Assembly: GCA_963169105.1 (NCBI GenBank)
Contig: OY720632.1
Span: forward strand, 3,906,001 to 3,970,000
From: Ceriagrion tenellum
Lineage: Eukaryota > Arthropoda > Insecta > Odonata > Coenagrionidae
DNA: 64,000 nt
Reading direction: 5' to 3'
The translations under genes and the position numbers were made by a program. The notes below the pieces were generated by a model that saw only the letters and a list, made by a program, of their open reading frames with translations, was not told where the DNA came from and did no database searches. Shown in pieces: positions 55,366-64,000 of the stretch; the stretch's first letter is position 1; each line of letters begins with the position of its first letter.

Positions 55366-56206
55366 ATCCTCTTTTGATGGCTTAGCGAAATTATTGAAGT
55401 GTTTTAACCAGTCAAGGTAAAGGTCCTCATTGGTCCATCCATTGTTTGAACACTTGTACAAGGCGCCAGCTGGCCCACCTCTCTCAAGTAAGGGAGTCAT
55501 CCTTTTCCTGGGGAAAATGAACATTGGTGGTATGTATTGTCCAGAATAGTCTCATAGTGCCCACAGCTGTGATGTTGCGCCCCCTCTCCCAGCTCGTCGC
55601 ACCTCCAACTTGTTTCTGACCTTTAGGCCCTAAAATATGACCTAGTTTCTGAACTTAAGAGATACCAGTCTCGTCCATATTAAACAATCTGGATGCTGAG
55701 AATTTATATATGTCCATGACTGAATTAAGGTTCTTGAAAAATAAGTCGACCTCTTCTTTGTTAAACCCCGTCACTCTGCTAATACTCGTTGCAGATGGTT
55801 TACGCAAAGAAATTTCAGGATTTCTTCGCCGAAATCCTGATATCCAGTCTTCTCCCGCCATTCTGGTGTCTCGATTGAAATTATGCTTTAGTTTCAATTC
55901 TTCTGCCAAATCATATGCTGCCCTTCTCAAATCTGTAATTGTTATTCCATAGGATAGCTTCGCTAGAGCAAGGATGCGTTTAATAAGTTCTGCTTCCTGT
56001 TTCTTGCTGAAAACTGAAGGTCTCCCCATAATAGGATCAGAAATTTTGTTGTTTGTCAACCTATCTCTAATTGTTGTCCTTGGTATTTTAAATGACACGG
56101 ACACGCTTTTCACTGATTTTCCTTCAGTTATTTTCTGCAAAGCAGCCTGAAGTTCTCCCTGCGTCCATTTTGCCATCTCTGTTGTGCGTTTTCTCACACG
56201 AGGCAT

Positions 56207-56704
56207 CTGAAATTACGTAAAAATCACGTAAGGATGATGACAAATACGGCTTGGGGTTATGCCGCCACCCCGAAAGGGTGGCGGCATTACCCTATCTTAA
56301 ATTGGCGTCATTACCCCAGCTTGACAACATGGCGGAAAACCCTAGCCTACACCGATTGGGAAAGGGAACAAAAATAACGAACGACATTGATATGTGGGTA
56401 AATAGACCCACTATTCACACATAATAACGTTACATGGCTATTACAGATGTAATAGGTACCGTTTGTAATAGGTTAAACACGTGGAAGTCGAAAATTATAA
56501 GGAAACTCTGCAAATCACAAAAAAACATTCTCATTACATAACCACTCCTCTCATGACCATGGGAGCAACTGACAGTGCTTCGCACATTCTCCGCTAGGAT
56601 TCAGCACTTGTCACGTGATCCTCTCACAATCAGTTTCCGCTACACCTGGGGTGGCGGAATAACCCCGTATGGCGCGATTCCCCCGGACACTTTCGAAGTA
56701 TTGG
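56207..56704. other. 5' flank of the pogo-like gene
   Basis: Includes a GC hairpin GCCGCCACCC ... GGGTGGCGGC at 56262-56285 and a second GGGGTGGCGGAATAACCCC near 56648-56667. These could belong to the element's terminal region, but no matching far end was found. Confidence 0.45.
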
Positions 56705-58255
56705 TTTAATGAATTGGCTTTGTCGACGCTGTAGGTGACCACTTTGCCATTTGTATTCCATAAATGTCCAACAGATGTCCTCCTACTTTGATTCCGATCT
56801 CAAGTTCTCCCCATGCCTGTCTTACCATTTCCTCAGCATAAATGTTGAAAAGTAATGGCGACAACGGGCACTCTTGCCCTACCCCGCGACCTATAGTTGC
56901 CCACTCTGATTCACCTTCAGCCATCCTCACCTGCGCCCTTCGCACCATGCATGAGTTTCGGCTTAGTCTCCGGTCTCGCCAATCTGTTCCCATTTTCCTA
57001 TGTATCTCCGTTACCTTTTCACTCGGTCGAAAGCTTTTTCAAAATCAATGAAGGAAGCGAAAATATCCTTAATTTTACTCTATCTTCCTCCCTACAAGTG
57101 TTCTCACCACCGCAATTGCATTTCGAGTTACCTTCCCTTCCGAAACTCAAACTGGTCATCTCCCAAGTAGTAATTTGCCTTACTCTCCAACTTTTATTGA
57201 TAATTCTAAGTAAAACTTTGGCTGCATGCAATATTAACCTTATTGTTCTTTATTCCTCGCATTCTGACGCTTTCTAATTTGGGATAGGAATCAGGACTGT
57301 TTTCACGAAGTCCTCTGGCCATACTCCTTCCTCCAAATATGTTCGAAATAAGCTTGCCTACCTTGATTTTCTAAATTCTTTAGCGACTACAAAGGTAACC
57401 TACCTACTCCTACAGCTTCTCTTGCCTTCATCTCTATCAATGCTTTCTCTATATCACTGTCGGGTTTCATTGGCCCGGGATTATCCTCATCTAATGTCCC
57501 CTCATCTTCTATATCTAAATTAGTTGGTCTACTATCGCTATCACATAGCTCCTCCACATATACTCTCCACCTTTCTTGAAGAAGTTTTTGCTCGATAATA
57601 TCCTATCTCTTCTGGCCTTAATATTTCGTATCGTTTGCCCTCTCCTACCGCCAGATAGCAATTTTAGTTTAGCGTACAACACACCCATTTCTCCTTCTTT
57701 CTGCGGCTGTTCCAGTTTCTCGCATTGCCTTTTCCACCGATTTTCCTTCGTCCGATTGGTTATTCGTTAGAATTGATTATTTAAGTCTTTGTAATTCGCC
57801 TCACCTGGGTCAGTGTTGACGTTCTTCCACTTCCTTTCTCCTCCATTTTCCTTATAATTTCCTCCATAACCCACTGCTTCTTTGCCCGCCTCGTTTTCAC
57901 TGATCCTTTTGTTTTCTCCAACGCTCTTGCTATGCCTGATTTTATAAAGTCTCCCATTTTTCCTCGGATGTTTCCATTTCTTTGGCTTCTCCTATGTTAT
58001 CTTCCACTGTTTCTTGGTATTTCCTCCTCATTCCCCTTTCAAATCTACCAGGTTCCATCTCTTCCTCCTCCTACTTTTACCAAGCCTTTTGAATCTAATA
58101 TCTCATTTCATCAGAAATAAATTATGATCCCATTCTGCATCCGCCCTCGGATAGCTCCTCGAGTTCTTCACACTTCCTGAATCTTCGCCGAACCATGATA
58201 TTATACATTTAATATCTCCTAGAGTCTCCCGACATTTTACACGTGTACCTCCGCC
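56705..58255 (-). pseudogene. Non-LTR retrotransposon, RT part (3' side of the Harbinger insertion)
   Basis: From 58250 downward: GGGTRVKCRETLGDIKCIIS, then SVKNSRSYPRADAEWDHNLF (end of the endonuclease domain), a linker with ELCDSDSRPTNLDIEDEG (about 57480-57560), then VLLRIINKSWRV (about 57200), DFEKAFDRVK (about 57035), IGRGVGQECPLSPLLFNIYA then EEMVRQAWGELEIGIKVGG (56706-56993). The order endonuclease to RT is correct. Stops and frameshifts are present. The catalytic YADD box is lost at the left break. Confidence 0.88.
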
Positions 58256-58355
58256 TAAAGGCCTGGTTACACGATACATTAACACGTACAAGTTAATGTA
58301 TAAATGCATGAACGCGTGAATGAACGGGAAAATTCACCGTGTAACCACACCAACA

Positions 58356-58428
58356 TGTACGAATGCATGAATGCATGAACGGAAAAATAGAACCCGTTCT
58401 ATTTCTCCGTTCATGCATTCGTACAAGT
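58356..58428. repeat. Hairpin in the Harbinger left subterminal region
   Basis: TGTACGAATGCATGAA followed by CGGAAAAATAGAAC pairs with GTTCTATTTCTCCG and TTCATGCATTCGTACA downstream; 28-29 bp of stem broken by one 8-base insertion and one mismatch. Confidence 0.85.
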
Positions 58429-58704
58429 TGCGCTAGTGCAGAGACACCTGGTGAGAGGAAACGGAACTATACCTTAGTTGTTTGTTTACCTTTGTGTACT
58501 CGAATCGTGTGTGCGTGACTCCTGCTGTTTACTTTATTTTGACCTTCGCTCCTCTTGGATATTGCTTGCCTGATTTCACCGATTGACCCCTGCACCTCCC
58601 GGATTACTCTCAAGGAACCAGCACCGACCTTACGCCTTCTTTGGACATTTCTCTCCCGTTAACGACCGCGCACCGCTTGGAATTTACGAAATTGGAAAAG
58701 CAAC

Positions 58705-59738
58705 ATGGCCTGGAACAGGGGGCAAGTAGAGAGGCTAATATATTTGATTAGCGAGAGGCCGTTCTTGTTCGACCCCAAAAATACTCTTTACAAGAATAAG
58801 GGGAAGAGGGCAACCGGAATGCAGGAGGTTGCGGAGGAGATGTGTCCTACAAGGTAGGAATAATGAATAATTATAATAATTACTTAGGAATAGTGGTTTT
58901 TTTATTCTTATTTATTAATATTTAATTTCATTACAGACCTAATACGACTGCAGAGGACTGCAAAAGGAAGTGGTATTCCCTGCGGACAAATTATCAGGCG
59001 GAGAAGAGGAAGGTGACGATGTCAAAAAAGAGTGGGGCTGGAGTTGACTCTGTTCGTACACAATTTAAGAACAATCGCTATTTGTCTTCATCCTTTCGTG
59101 TTTTAAGAGTAGTGCCCCATTACATACAAGGAAATAATTTTTTCAGATATACGTGCCATCTCTCTTCTACTACGAGGAGATGGCCTTTATTGATGAGTAC
59201 ACGTCGCCGAGGTCCAGTACTTCCTTCATAGAGGAAGAGGCGGAGGTATGTTCCCATTGTTTTTCATTTCTCTGTGTAGTAAGGAAGCGAAAAATGAATA
59301 TGGAAAAGTGTTGTTGACATCGCTCAAATTTTACAGGAGCGTCGACGAGACTTCCTAGACGAGGAGATTCCCGTCGTAGATGCTGGGGAATTGGGGGAAG
59401 GCGAGGAAGTGTCCGCTATGGATATAGTTTTCGTGGAGGAGACTCGTCCCGCGAGTGCCCCTCCCATTATCCTCCAAGGTGCTACGAGTGCGGCAACGCC
59501 TGGGCCATCTGGGGTGGGGAAGAAGAAGAAGGTGCCCACCCCCGAGGAGGCTACAGCCCTAATAAATACCGCAACAAAGGCCCTTGGCAGCCTTTCCTCC
59601 CAGGTTGTGGTCGTGGAGGACACTGAGTCTTCCTTCGGGAAGCTAGTTGCGGGGAAATTGAGGGGCATTGCTGACAAAAAAAAGAAAAATAAAATAATGT
59701 TTGACATCATGAAGGTCTTTCACGACCATGACGAATGA
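58705..59738 (+). CDS. Harbinger Myb/MADF-like DNA-binding protein, 4 exons, 254 aa, intact
   Basis: In Harbinger elements a SANT/Myb/MADF-type protein binds DNA and carries the nuclease to the nucleus and transposon ends. Exons 58705-58853, 58937-59051, 59147-59245 and 59337-59738 join in phase (GT-AG, third-base phases 2, 0 and 0). Residues 1-95 form the MADF-like module: VERLIYLISERPFLFDPKN, then AEDCKRKWYSLRTNYQAEKR and VPSLFYYEEMAFIDEYT. The rest is acidic then Lys-rich (VGKKKKVPTPEE, DKKKKNKIMFDIMKV). Stop TGA 59736-59738. The exon 2 donor (CT|GTTCGT) is weak, so that boundary is the least sure. No lesion found, so the protein could still be made. Confidence 0.85.
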
Positions 59739-59810
59739 AAAAAAGTCAGATTTTTTATTTTGGTTTTTAATCCCATCAGAAAACACCTTTAATGTTAATG
59801 AAAATCGTCG

Positions 59811-61206
59811 TCAAGGTGAATTGAAATAATTCTTGAATTCGTTCCTCACTTCAAGGGCGGAATTCAGTGGCCTGTTCCCTGCTTGTTGGGGTAACACCAA
59901 CAAGGTACATTCTTCGGCATTTGTGACATAATTCGCGCCGTTTTTCTCACACAAGTAATTATGTAGCGCAATGGACGCCAATACCAATGTCTCCACTTTC
60001 TCTGGGCTCAAGTTTATAGTAGTAAGGAAAACCCTAAATCTACTACTGAGGATGCCAAACGCATTCTCTACTACTCTCCTGGCCCTTGACAGTCTATAGT
60101 TGAATTGCCTCTTTTCCTCGGTCAGGTCCCTGCTTGGGTAGGGCTTGAGGATTCGAGTTGTCAACGGAAACGCCTCATCCGCGACGAACACAAAGGGGAC
60201 TTTCACTCGTCTGCCTGGCAAATTTTTGTTAGGGGGAAAGTTCAGTGAGTTGCGGGCGATTGCTGTAGATATACTACTTTCACGGAACACTCCGCCGTCG
60301 CTTACTCTCCCGTTAACACCGACGTCAGCATAAATGAACTTGTAATCCGCATCCACGACAGCGAGTAGCACTATCGAGTGACTCCCCTTGTAATTGAAAA
60401 AATACGATCCAGCGGTTGCCGGTGGACTGAAGGCTATGTGCTTTCCGTCCATTGCACCGATGCACATGGGGAAGTCCCACAAGGCCTCAAATCTTCGGGC
60501 AATACTCTCCCACTCCGTACTTGACCGTGGTACCTGTAGACAAAATATGCACAATTGAAAAAAAAAATCCCACACCATTGATCAATACCGTAACAGGTTA
60601 AAGATCCATAATGAATTACCTTAAGGTATCTTCCCTTCAGGTTACGGTAGATGCTCTCGCAGACCTGGGGTATAATTCTACCAATCGTACTGTGATGTAT
60701 CCTCGTGGAATACATCAACGACCTGTACGTCTCTCCGGTAGCCAAAAATCGTAAGGTTAGCGATAACCTACAAGAATGAATTTATTTGTATTTAGTAAAC
60801 ATTCACGACGACAGGAAAAGTAATGATAATTTTTTAATCCTTTAGGAAATTTAATTCTTTAGGAAAAACGTTTGATGCTGGGGGGACAAACCTTTTCTCA
60901 GGAGAGATTGCCTCTCTCATCACCGTGTCCTGCCTCGCAATGTCATGCCTAACCATATTCAGAATTTCGTGAAACTGCCCCTCTGTCATTCTCATGAAAT
61001 TGCGGAAGGCATCCCCGGTCTTCAATCGCAAGCTCCTCGTGCACCATGTTCAAAAGGCCTCGACCTCCTTCTCTCCTGCGAATCCAGGGCCTTGCCCAAG
61101 TCGAACGTCTCCTCCTTCCAGGCCTTGCTAGTAATGCAGTGGCCCCAATAATTATGGATACCACCGCTACAGCCGCGGTTAATGTCCTCGCTTGGTCCGG
61201 ATCCAT
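59811..61206 (-). CDS. Harbinger transposase (HARBI1-like DDE nuclease), 3 exons, one frameshift
   Basis: Exon A (61206-60892) starts MDPDQARTLTAAVAVVSIII, then NFMRMTEGQFHEILNMVRHD and QDTVMREAISPEKR. Exon B (60767-60620) has LSLTLRFLATGETYRSLMYS and STIGRIIPQVCESIY. Exon C (60533-59811) has the DDE_Tnp_4 core: CIGAMDGKHIAF (first Asp), YKGSHSIVLLAVVDADYKFI, VGVNGRVSDGGVF (second Asp), FVFVADEAFPL (acidic third site), then YRLSRARRVVENAFGILSSR. Splices GAAAAG|GTTTGT, CTTAAG|GTAATT and matching AGs close the phase only if one extra base near 61020 (a GACCGGGG run, after ELAIED) is counted as an insertion. About 394 residues, full family length. Confidence 0.92.
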
Positions 61207-61282
61207 AATATCGACAGTCACGGTCAAATTTCTTGGATGTAGTGCACAGAATTCCAATGTTCTTAATGTATTCAAAATCCAA

Positions 61283-61560
61283 AGGGGTAGTCCAGACGGT
61301 GCAAAGGTCAAGCAAAATGGGAGGAAAACACCCCCAGTAGGAATGAGAAATTGATTTCGAAGGGGTAGTCCAGGCGGTTTACAAGTCAAAAAGAAAGGGA
61401 GAAGAACATCCAAAGTAGAAAAGAAAAATGAATTCCAAAGGGGTAGTCCAGGCGGTGCACAAGTCAAAAAGAAAAGGAGAAAAGCATCCGAAGTAGAAGA
61501 GAAAAATTAATTCCAAAGGGGTAGTCCAGGCGGTACAAAAGTCGAGCAAAATATCAGAGT
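61283..61560. repeat. Four tandem repeats of 78 bp upstream of the Harbinger transposase
   Basis: AAGGGGTAGTCCAG recurs with the AGGGGTAG core at 61283, 61361, 61439 and 61517, exactly 78 bp apart. Units diverge modestly. 78 is a multiple of 3 and the minus strand stays open across three of them (PPGLPLW-type repeats), but no start there is convincing. It lies just 5' of the transposase ATG, so it may be promoter or leader sequence. Confidence 0.92.
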
Positions 61561-61930
61561 ATTACGATCACAAACCAAAGCGCACGAGTCAATAACAGCT
61601 GAATACGTCGTTTCCCTTATCTGCCACAAGATGTCCCAATCGGAGGGAAACCTTAAAAAAAATGAAAATTGGAATTCGGGATTCACATCGTCTGCACCCT
61701 TGTAGTTGATGACATATTAAACATTTAAATGACGCGCATTAATAGGGAGAGATAAAAGCAAGTGCATAATGCGCTTCGAGAAAATTCACGAAAACTTGTC
61801 TGAAAACATTCATTCATGCAGATTGACCACGTTCATGTACATTTTTCCGTACATGAAGACGTTCACGCATTCGTTCATTAACTTGTACATGAACACGTAC
61901 GGGTTCATGTATCGTGTAACCAGGCCTTAA

Positions 61931-62540
61931 GATGGTGTTAAAATCAAGTGTTTGTTACTACTAATTCATTTCTCCTACAAAACTCAATTACCTTCTCGCC
62001 GCAGTCATTTCTCGTTCCTAATCCATACCCATCTCCCACTTCATGCCCACTTCCCCCCCTACTTCTGCATTCCAGTCTCCCATTACTATTAGATTTTTCT
62101 TTCCCGGGGCTTCTCTGATAATCTCCTCTTATCAGTCCATACACCCCATCCACCTCTTCATCCCCATGATTGCATGTAGGCAGCATGCACCTGAACCTGC
62201 ACCAATACGACATTTGTAGGGCGTGCTTTTCTTTCTACCGATAGTCTCCTGTCGCTCACCTGTTCAATATTTACCACCCTCGTCTCCAATTTTGCATTCA
62301 ATTCTATAGCTACCCCACGTTGACTCTCATCCCCACTTCTAAAGATAACCCTGTAACTATCGCTCCATTAGTCCACGCTGTCCTTCGATCTCTTCTCGCT
62401 CAGACCCTACCCTTCGGCCTATCTGGCCTTATGGGTGGCCTTACTGGGAGCAATATTAATTACTCCCGTCAGTCCATCTGTTGGGGCCATTGGAACGCGC
62501 AAGCCCTTCCACCACGTCAAGGTTGAAGTTCGCGAGAAAA
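61931..62540 (-). pseudogene. Non-LTR retrotransposon, endonuclease part (5' side of the Harbinger insertion)
   Basis: Minus strand 62213-61944: YWCRFRCMLPTCNHGDEEVD, then the mid-endonuclease GRLECRSRGG (degenerate GDWNAEVG), HEVGDGYGLGTRNDCGEKVI and EFCRRNELVVTNT. This is the APE-type endonuclease just before the break filled by Harbinger. Further N-terminal sequence (to about 62540) is in poor frames. It joins 58255 once the 3.67-kb element and one TAA are set aside. Confidence 0.85.
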
Positions 62541-63150
62541 GGATTATTAATTTAATGAGTCTTTAACCATTCAACTCAAAGGTTTTACTTTTGTTGCTCA
62601 CAGAGCGATGAAATTGCCGACGACAGGTCGCTGGAAAATAATTTTTTTTTATTAATTAGAGAATTTATTAAACAATAAAAACTTTTTCCTTAAATATTCT
62701 ACGTCTCTGTTTCTAATCTCTGGAATTCCTTGCCACTATCCATAAAAAATTCTTCCTCGCTGCCTGTTTTTTTTATTTGAAACTTTTTAATTATTACCAT
62801 AAGCAGCATATATGCCAACAATAGAACTATGTAACCTGTTATAGATTTATGTCTCCAAAGTGATAGGAGAAATTATTGTTTTTTGTTATCTCTTTGTGTC
62901 ACACACGAATCGTTTGTGATTGATATTATATTTTCCTTTGTTAAATATTTTCCATTGTTTTTAGTGTTAACTGACAGTAAATGTGATTTTATTTGTTTTT
63001 CATCACTGTGAGATGTTGGCCAGGTGTATATATTTTTGTGTTTTTTTTGCTCAAAGCAGAATTTTATATGTATTTTCTATTTTTTCGCTCATATGAGAAA
63101 ACCCAGAGCATAATTAAACCTATTCTATTCTATTCTATTCAAGACGTATT
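62541..63150 (+). repeat. AT-rich tail ending in (ATTCT)n
   Basis: Non-coding AT-rich stretch ending ATTAAACC then TATTCTATTCTATTCTATTC at about 63119-63140. Short pentamer tails like this often mark the 3' end of non-LTR elements; no coding part was identified. Confidence 0.45.
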
Positions 63151-63757
63151 ATTTAAGGTGAGGCCACCTTAGGTATGTCTCATTTTCGATAACCTCCATG
63201 CCGTGCGCACCAAACCGCCCATCCACCATTTGACTGCTGTCCACCTCAAAACGGGGGAGAGTTCACAGCGCCATCGCCGTCTCACTTCTCTCGACACCCC
63301 TCGCACCGCTGTTCCATTTTTCAAAGTGTTTGCGGAGAAATACATGACCAGACTGCGGATCATTATTAGCGTGAAGATCTGTCACCAATGATTCAGCTAC
63401 CGTTCAACGTATGATCCAAGGATTTAGTTTCATCAAACATTGGTTGATGGACACCATTGTGAAATAAATTGCGACAAATATGAAAAAAATTACTTTTAAT
63501 TACTCTGAACGATCATATAAAACACTGTAGTCACTAATTGAATACAAAAATACAAAAATATTTAAATACATTAAAATAAATAATTATTATGTCCATAAAT
63601 AAAAAAATAAATATTACTTAAGAAGATGGGCATGCTCACTCACTCATAAAGAAATACTATCGATGGCGTGGCAATATTAATAATGAACTTTGAAACAGAA
63701 GTGATGGCCAATCAATCTAAACGCGGCGGATTTTCATGCGCATGAAAATGCGTCTCT
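63151..63757. other. Unassigned; possible 3' UTR of the minus-strand gene
   Basis: 63180-63400 is GC-richer, 63470-63640 very AT-rich. If the exon at 63758-63979 is terminal, its 3' UTR lies here on the minus strand. No clear polyadenylation signal was fixed. Confidence 0.4.
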
Positions 63758-63979
63758 TCATCTTCTCAGTTGAGGTGGAGGTGGGAGGGCCTCGGACTCG
63801 GGCAGGACCTTCTCGCCTTGTCCTCCGCGGTTGTCGTCGTTCCTCCTGCGCGACTGCGGGCCGAGCAGCGAGCGCGCCGCGGCAGTCAGCTTGCGCGACA
63901 CGAGGTGCGCGATGTGACTCGAGCGCCGCCACACGAACTCCCTCGTGCGATCGTGGTCGTCGGCGCTCTCCACGCGGAC
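63758..63979 (-). CDS. Last coding exon of an unidentified gene, partial
   Basis: A strong acceptor (CTTCCCCCGCCGCAG, read on the minus strand) precedes an open frame VRVESADDHDRTREFVWRRS, then SHIAHLVSRKLTAAARSLLG and a polar tail ending PPPPQLRR and TGA (63760-63758). Base composition is much richer in GC than all neighbours and the pattern of codons looks selected, both signs of a real exon. I do not recognise the family. The gene extends off the right edge. Confidence 0.6.
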   Translation of the reverse strand, partial: VRVESADDHDRTREFVWRRSSHIAHLVSRKLTAAARSLLGPQSRRRNDDNRGGQGEKVLPESEALPPPPQLRR

Positions 63980-64000
63980 CTGCGGCGGGGGAAGAGAAGG

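Larger units (their letters stand above)
53685..56206 (-). pseudogene. pogo-like transposase with C-terminal PHD-like zinc finger, broken and interrupted
   Basis: Start ATG at 56206: MPRVRKRTTEMAKWTQGELQ, then a psq-type HTH (SVSFKIPRTTIRDRL) and a CENP-B HTH (AGEDWISGFRRRNPEISLRK). First catalytic Asp in FNMDETGIS (55655). After a TAA the frame continues KGQKQVGGATSWERG, then IPPMFIFPRKRMTPLLERGG. A 504-bp insertion (54862-55365) splits the gene. Beyond it come LVLDDHGSH (second Asp) and RKLQPLDMAHFFGPLK (third Asp), with frameshifts. The C-terminus (53894-53685) is a zinc finger CLVCGEYG ... FRCKRCGKWAHSEC ... YFCDFC. Element ends not found. Confidence 0.9.
58259..61927. mobile_element. PIF/Harbinger transposon, nearly intact, two genes
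   Basis: AGGCCTGGTTACACGATAC begins the left end and, inverted, the right end; the outer 21 bp are identical. TAA flanks both ends (58256-58258 and 61928-61930), the 3-bp duplication typical of Harbinger. Subterminal regions carry repeats of GTTCATGTAC/GTACATGAAC type and a strong hairpin (58356-58428). Inside are a Myb/MADF-type gene on the plus strand and a spliced DDE nuclease gene on the minus strand, tail to tail with 72 bp between their stop codons. Only one frameshift was found. It was inserted into the endonuclease region of a non-LTR element, whose reading resumes on both sides. Confidence 0.96.

Noticed and set aside
59324..59710. Minus-strand open frame of 128 codons
   Set aside because: Shadow of exon 4 of the Harbinger MADF-type gene.
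61046..61354. Plus-strand open frame of 102 codons
   Set aside because: Antisense to the transposase 5' part and its 78-bp repeats; no coding signature.
1..64000. CRISPR arrays, rRNA genes, bacterial operons, riboswitches
   Set aside because: No regularly spaced repeats with unique spacers, no rRNA-like sequence, and the gene structure is eukaryotic throughout.

Overview
The window is animal genomic DNA, most likely from an insect or other arthropod. It is AT-rich, has spliced genes with long introns, and is crowded with decayed transposable elements of classes common in arthropods (hAT, pogo/Tigger, piggyBac, Harbinger, Helitron, Ty1/copia and several non-LTR retrotransposons). There are no bacterial-style operons, rRNA genes or CRISPR arrays. 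The species cannot be named from the sequence.

Bases 901-42034 hold the N-terminal 746 codons of TSC2 (tuberin; gigas in Drosophila) on the minus strand, in twelve exons. All reading phases close exactly, and the peptide aligns along its length with the N-terminal half of human tuberin as I remember it. The gene continues off the left edge, where its Rap-GAP catalytic domain must lie. Exons 1-4 are compact (40937-42034). The rest are spread through introns of up to 14 kb that are inflated by mobile DNA. One intron (exon 5 to 6) appears to use a GC donor.

The introns contain, left to right: two MITE families with hAT-type 8-bp target duplications (1695-3107 and 9759-10762), a decayed Tigger-like element (about 4290-5610), a hAT element with transposase remnants (7039-8858), non-LTR fragments (6.2-6.6, 11.3-12.4 and 13.2-14.1 kb), a copia element carrying a nested 5'-truncated non-LTR insertion (19.0-23.7 kb), a piggyBac remnant (24.8-25.3 kb), two further MITEs, a pogo-like element complete from TIR to TIR (29180-31724), a fold-back element with a tRNA-like sequence in each arm (32643-33523), and a 4.1-kb element with long TIRs and no recognisable ORF (36500-40599).

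Left of 43.7 kb lies the presumptive TSC2 upstream region. From 43.7 to 48.6 kb there is a nested block: Helitron 3' ends, a Helitron Rep/helicase fragment, and an unassigned TIR element (43930-47297). That element has clustered subterminal motifs and encloses a spliced gene I do not recognise (45537-46384). It is the best candidate here for something undescribed.

From 49 to 62.5 kb there are non-LTR retrotransposons on the minus strand, a hAT-type MITE with a perfect target duplication (51618-52502), a pogo-like transposase with a C-terminal PHD-like zinc finger (53685-56206) split by a 504-bp insertion, and a nearly intact PIF/Harbinger element (58259-61927). The Harbinger element carries both a Myb/MADF-type partner gene and a three-exon DDE nuclease gene, and sits in the endonuclease region of a non-LTR element. 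The right edge (63758-63979) appears to be the last coding exon of an unidentified gene on the minus strand.

All family names come from recognising protein motifs and termini by eye. No database search or alignment program was run.
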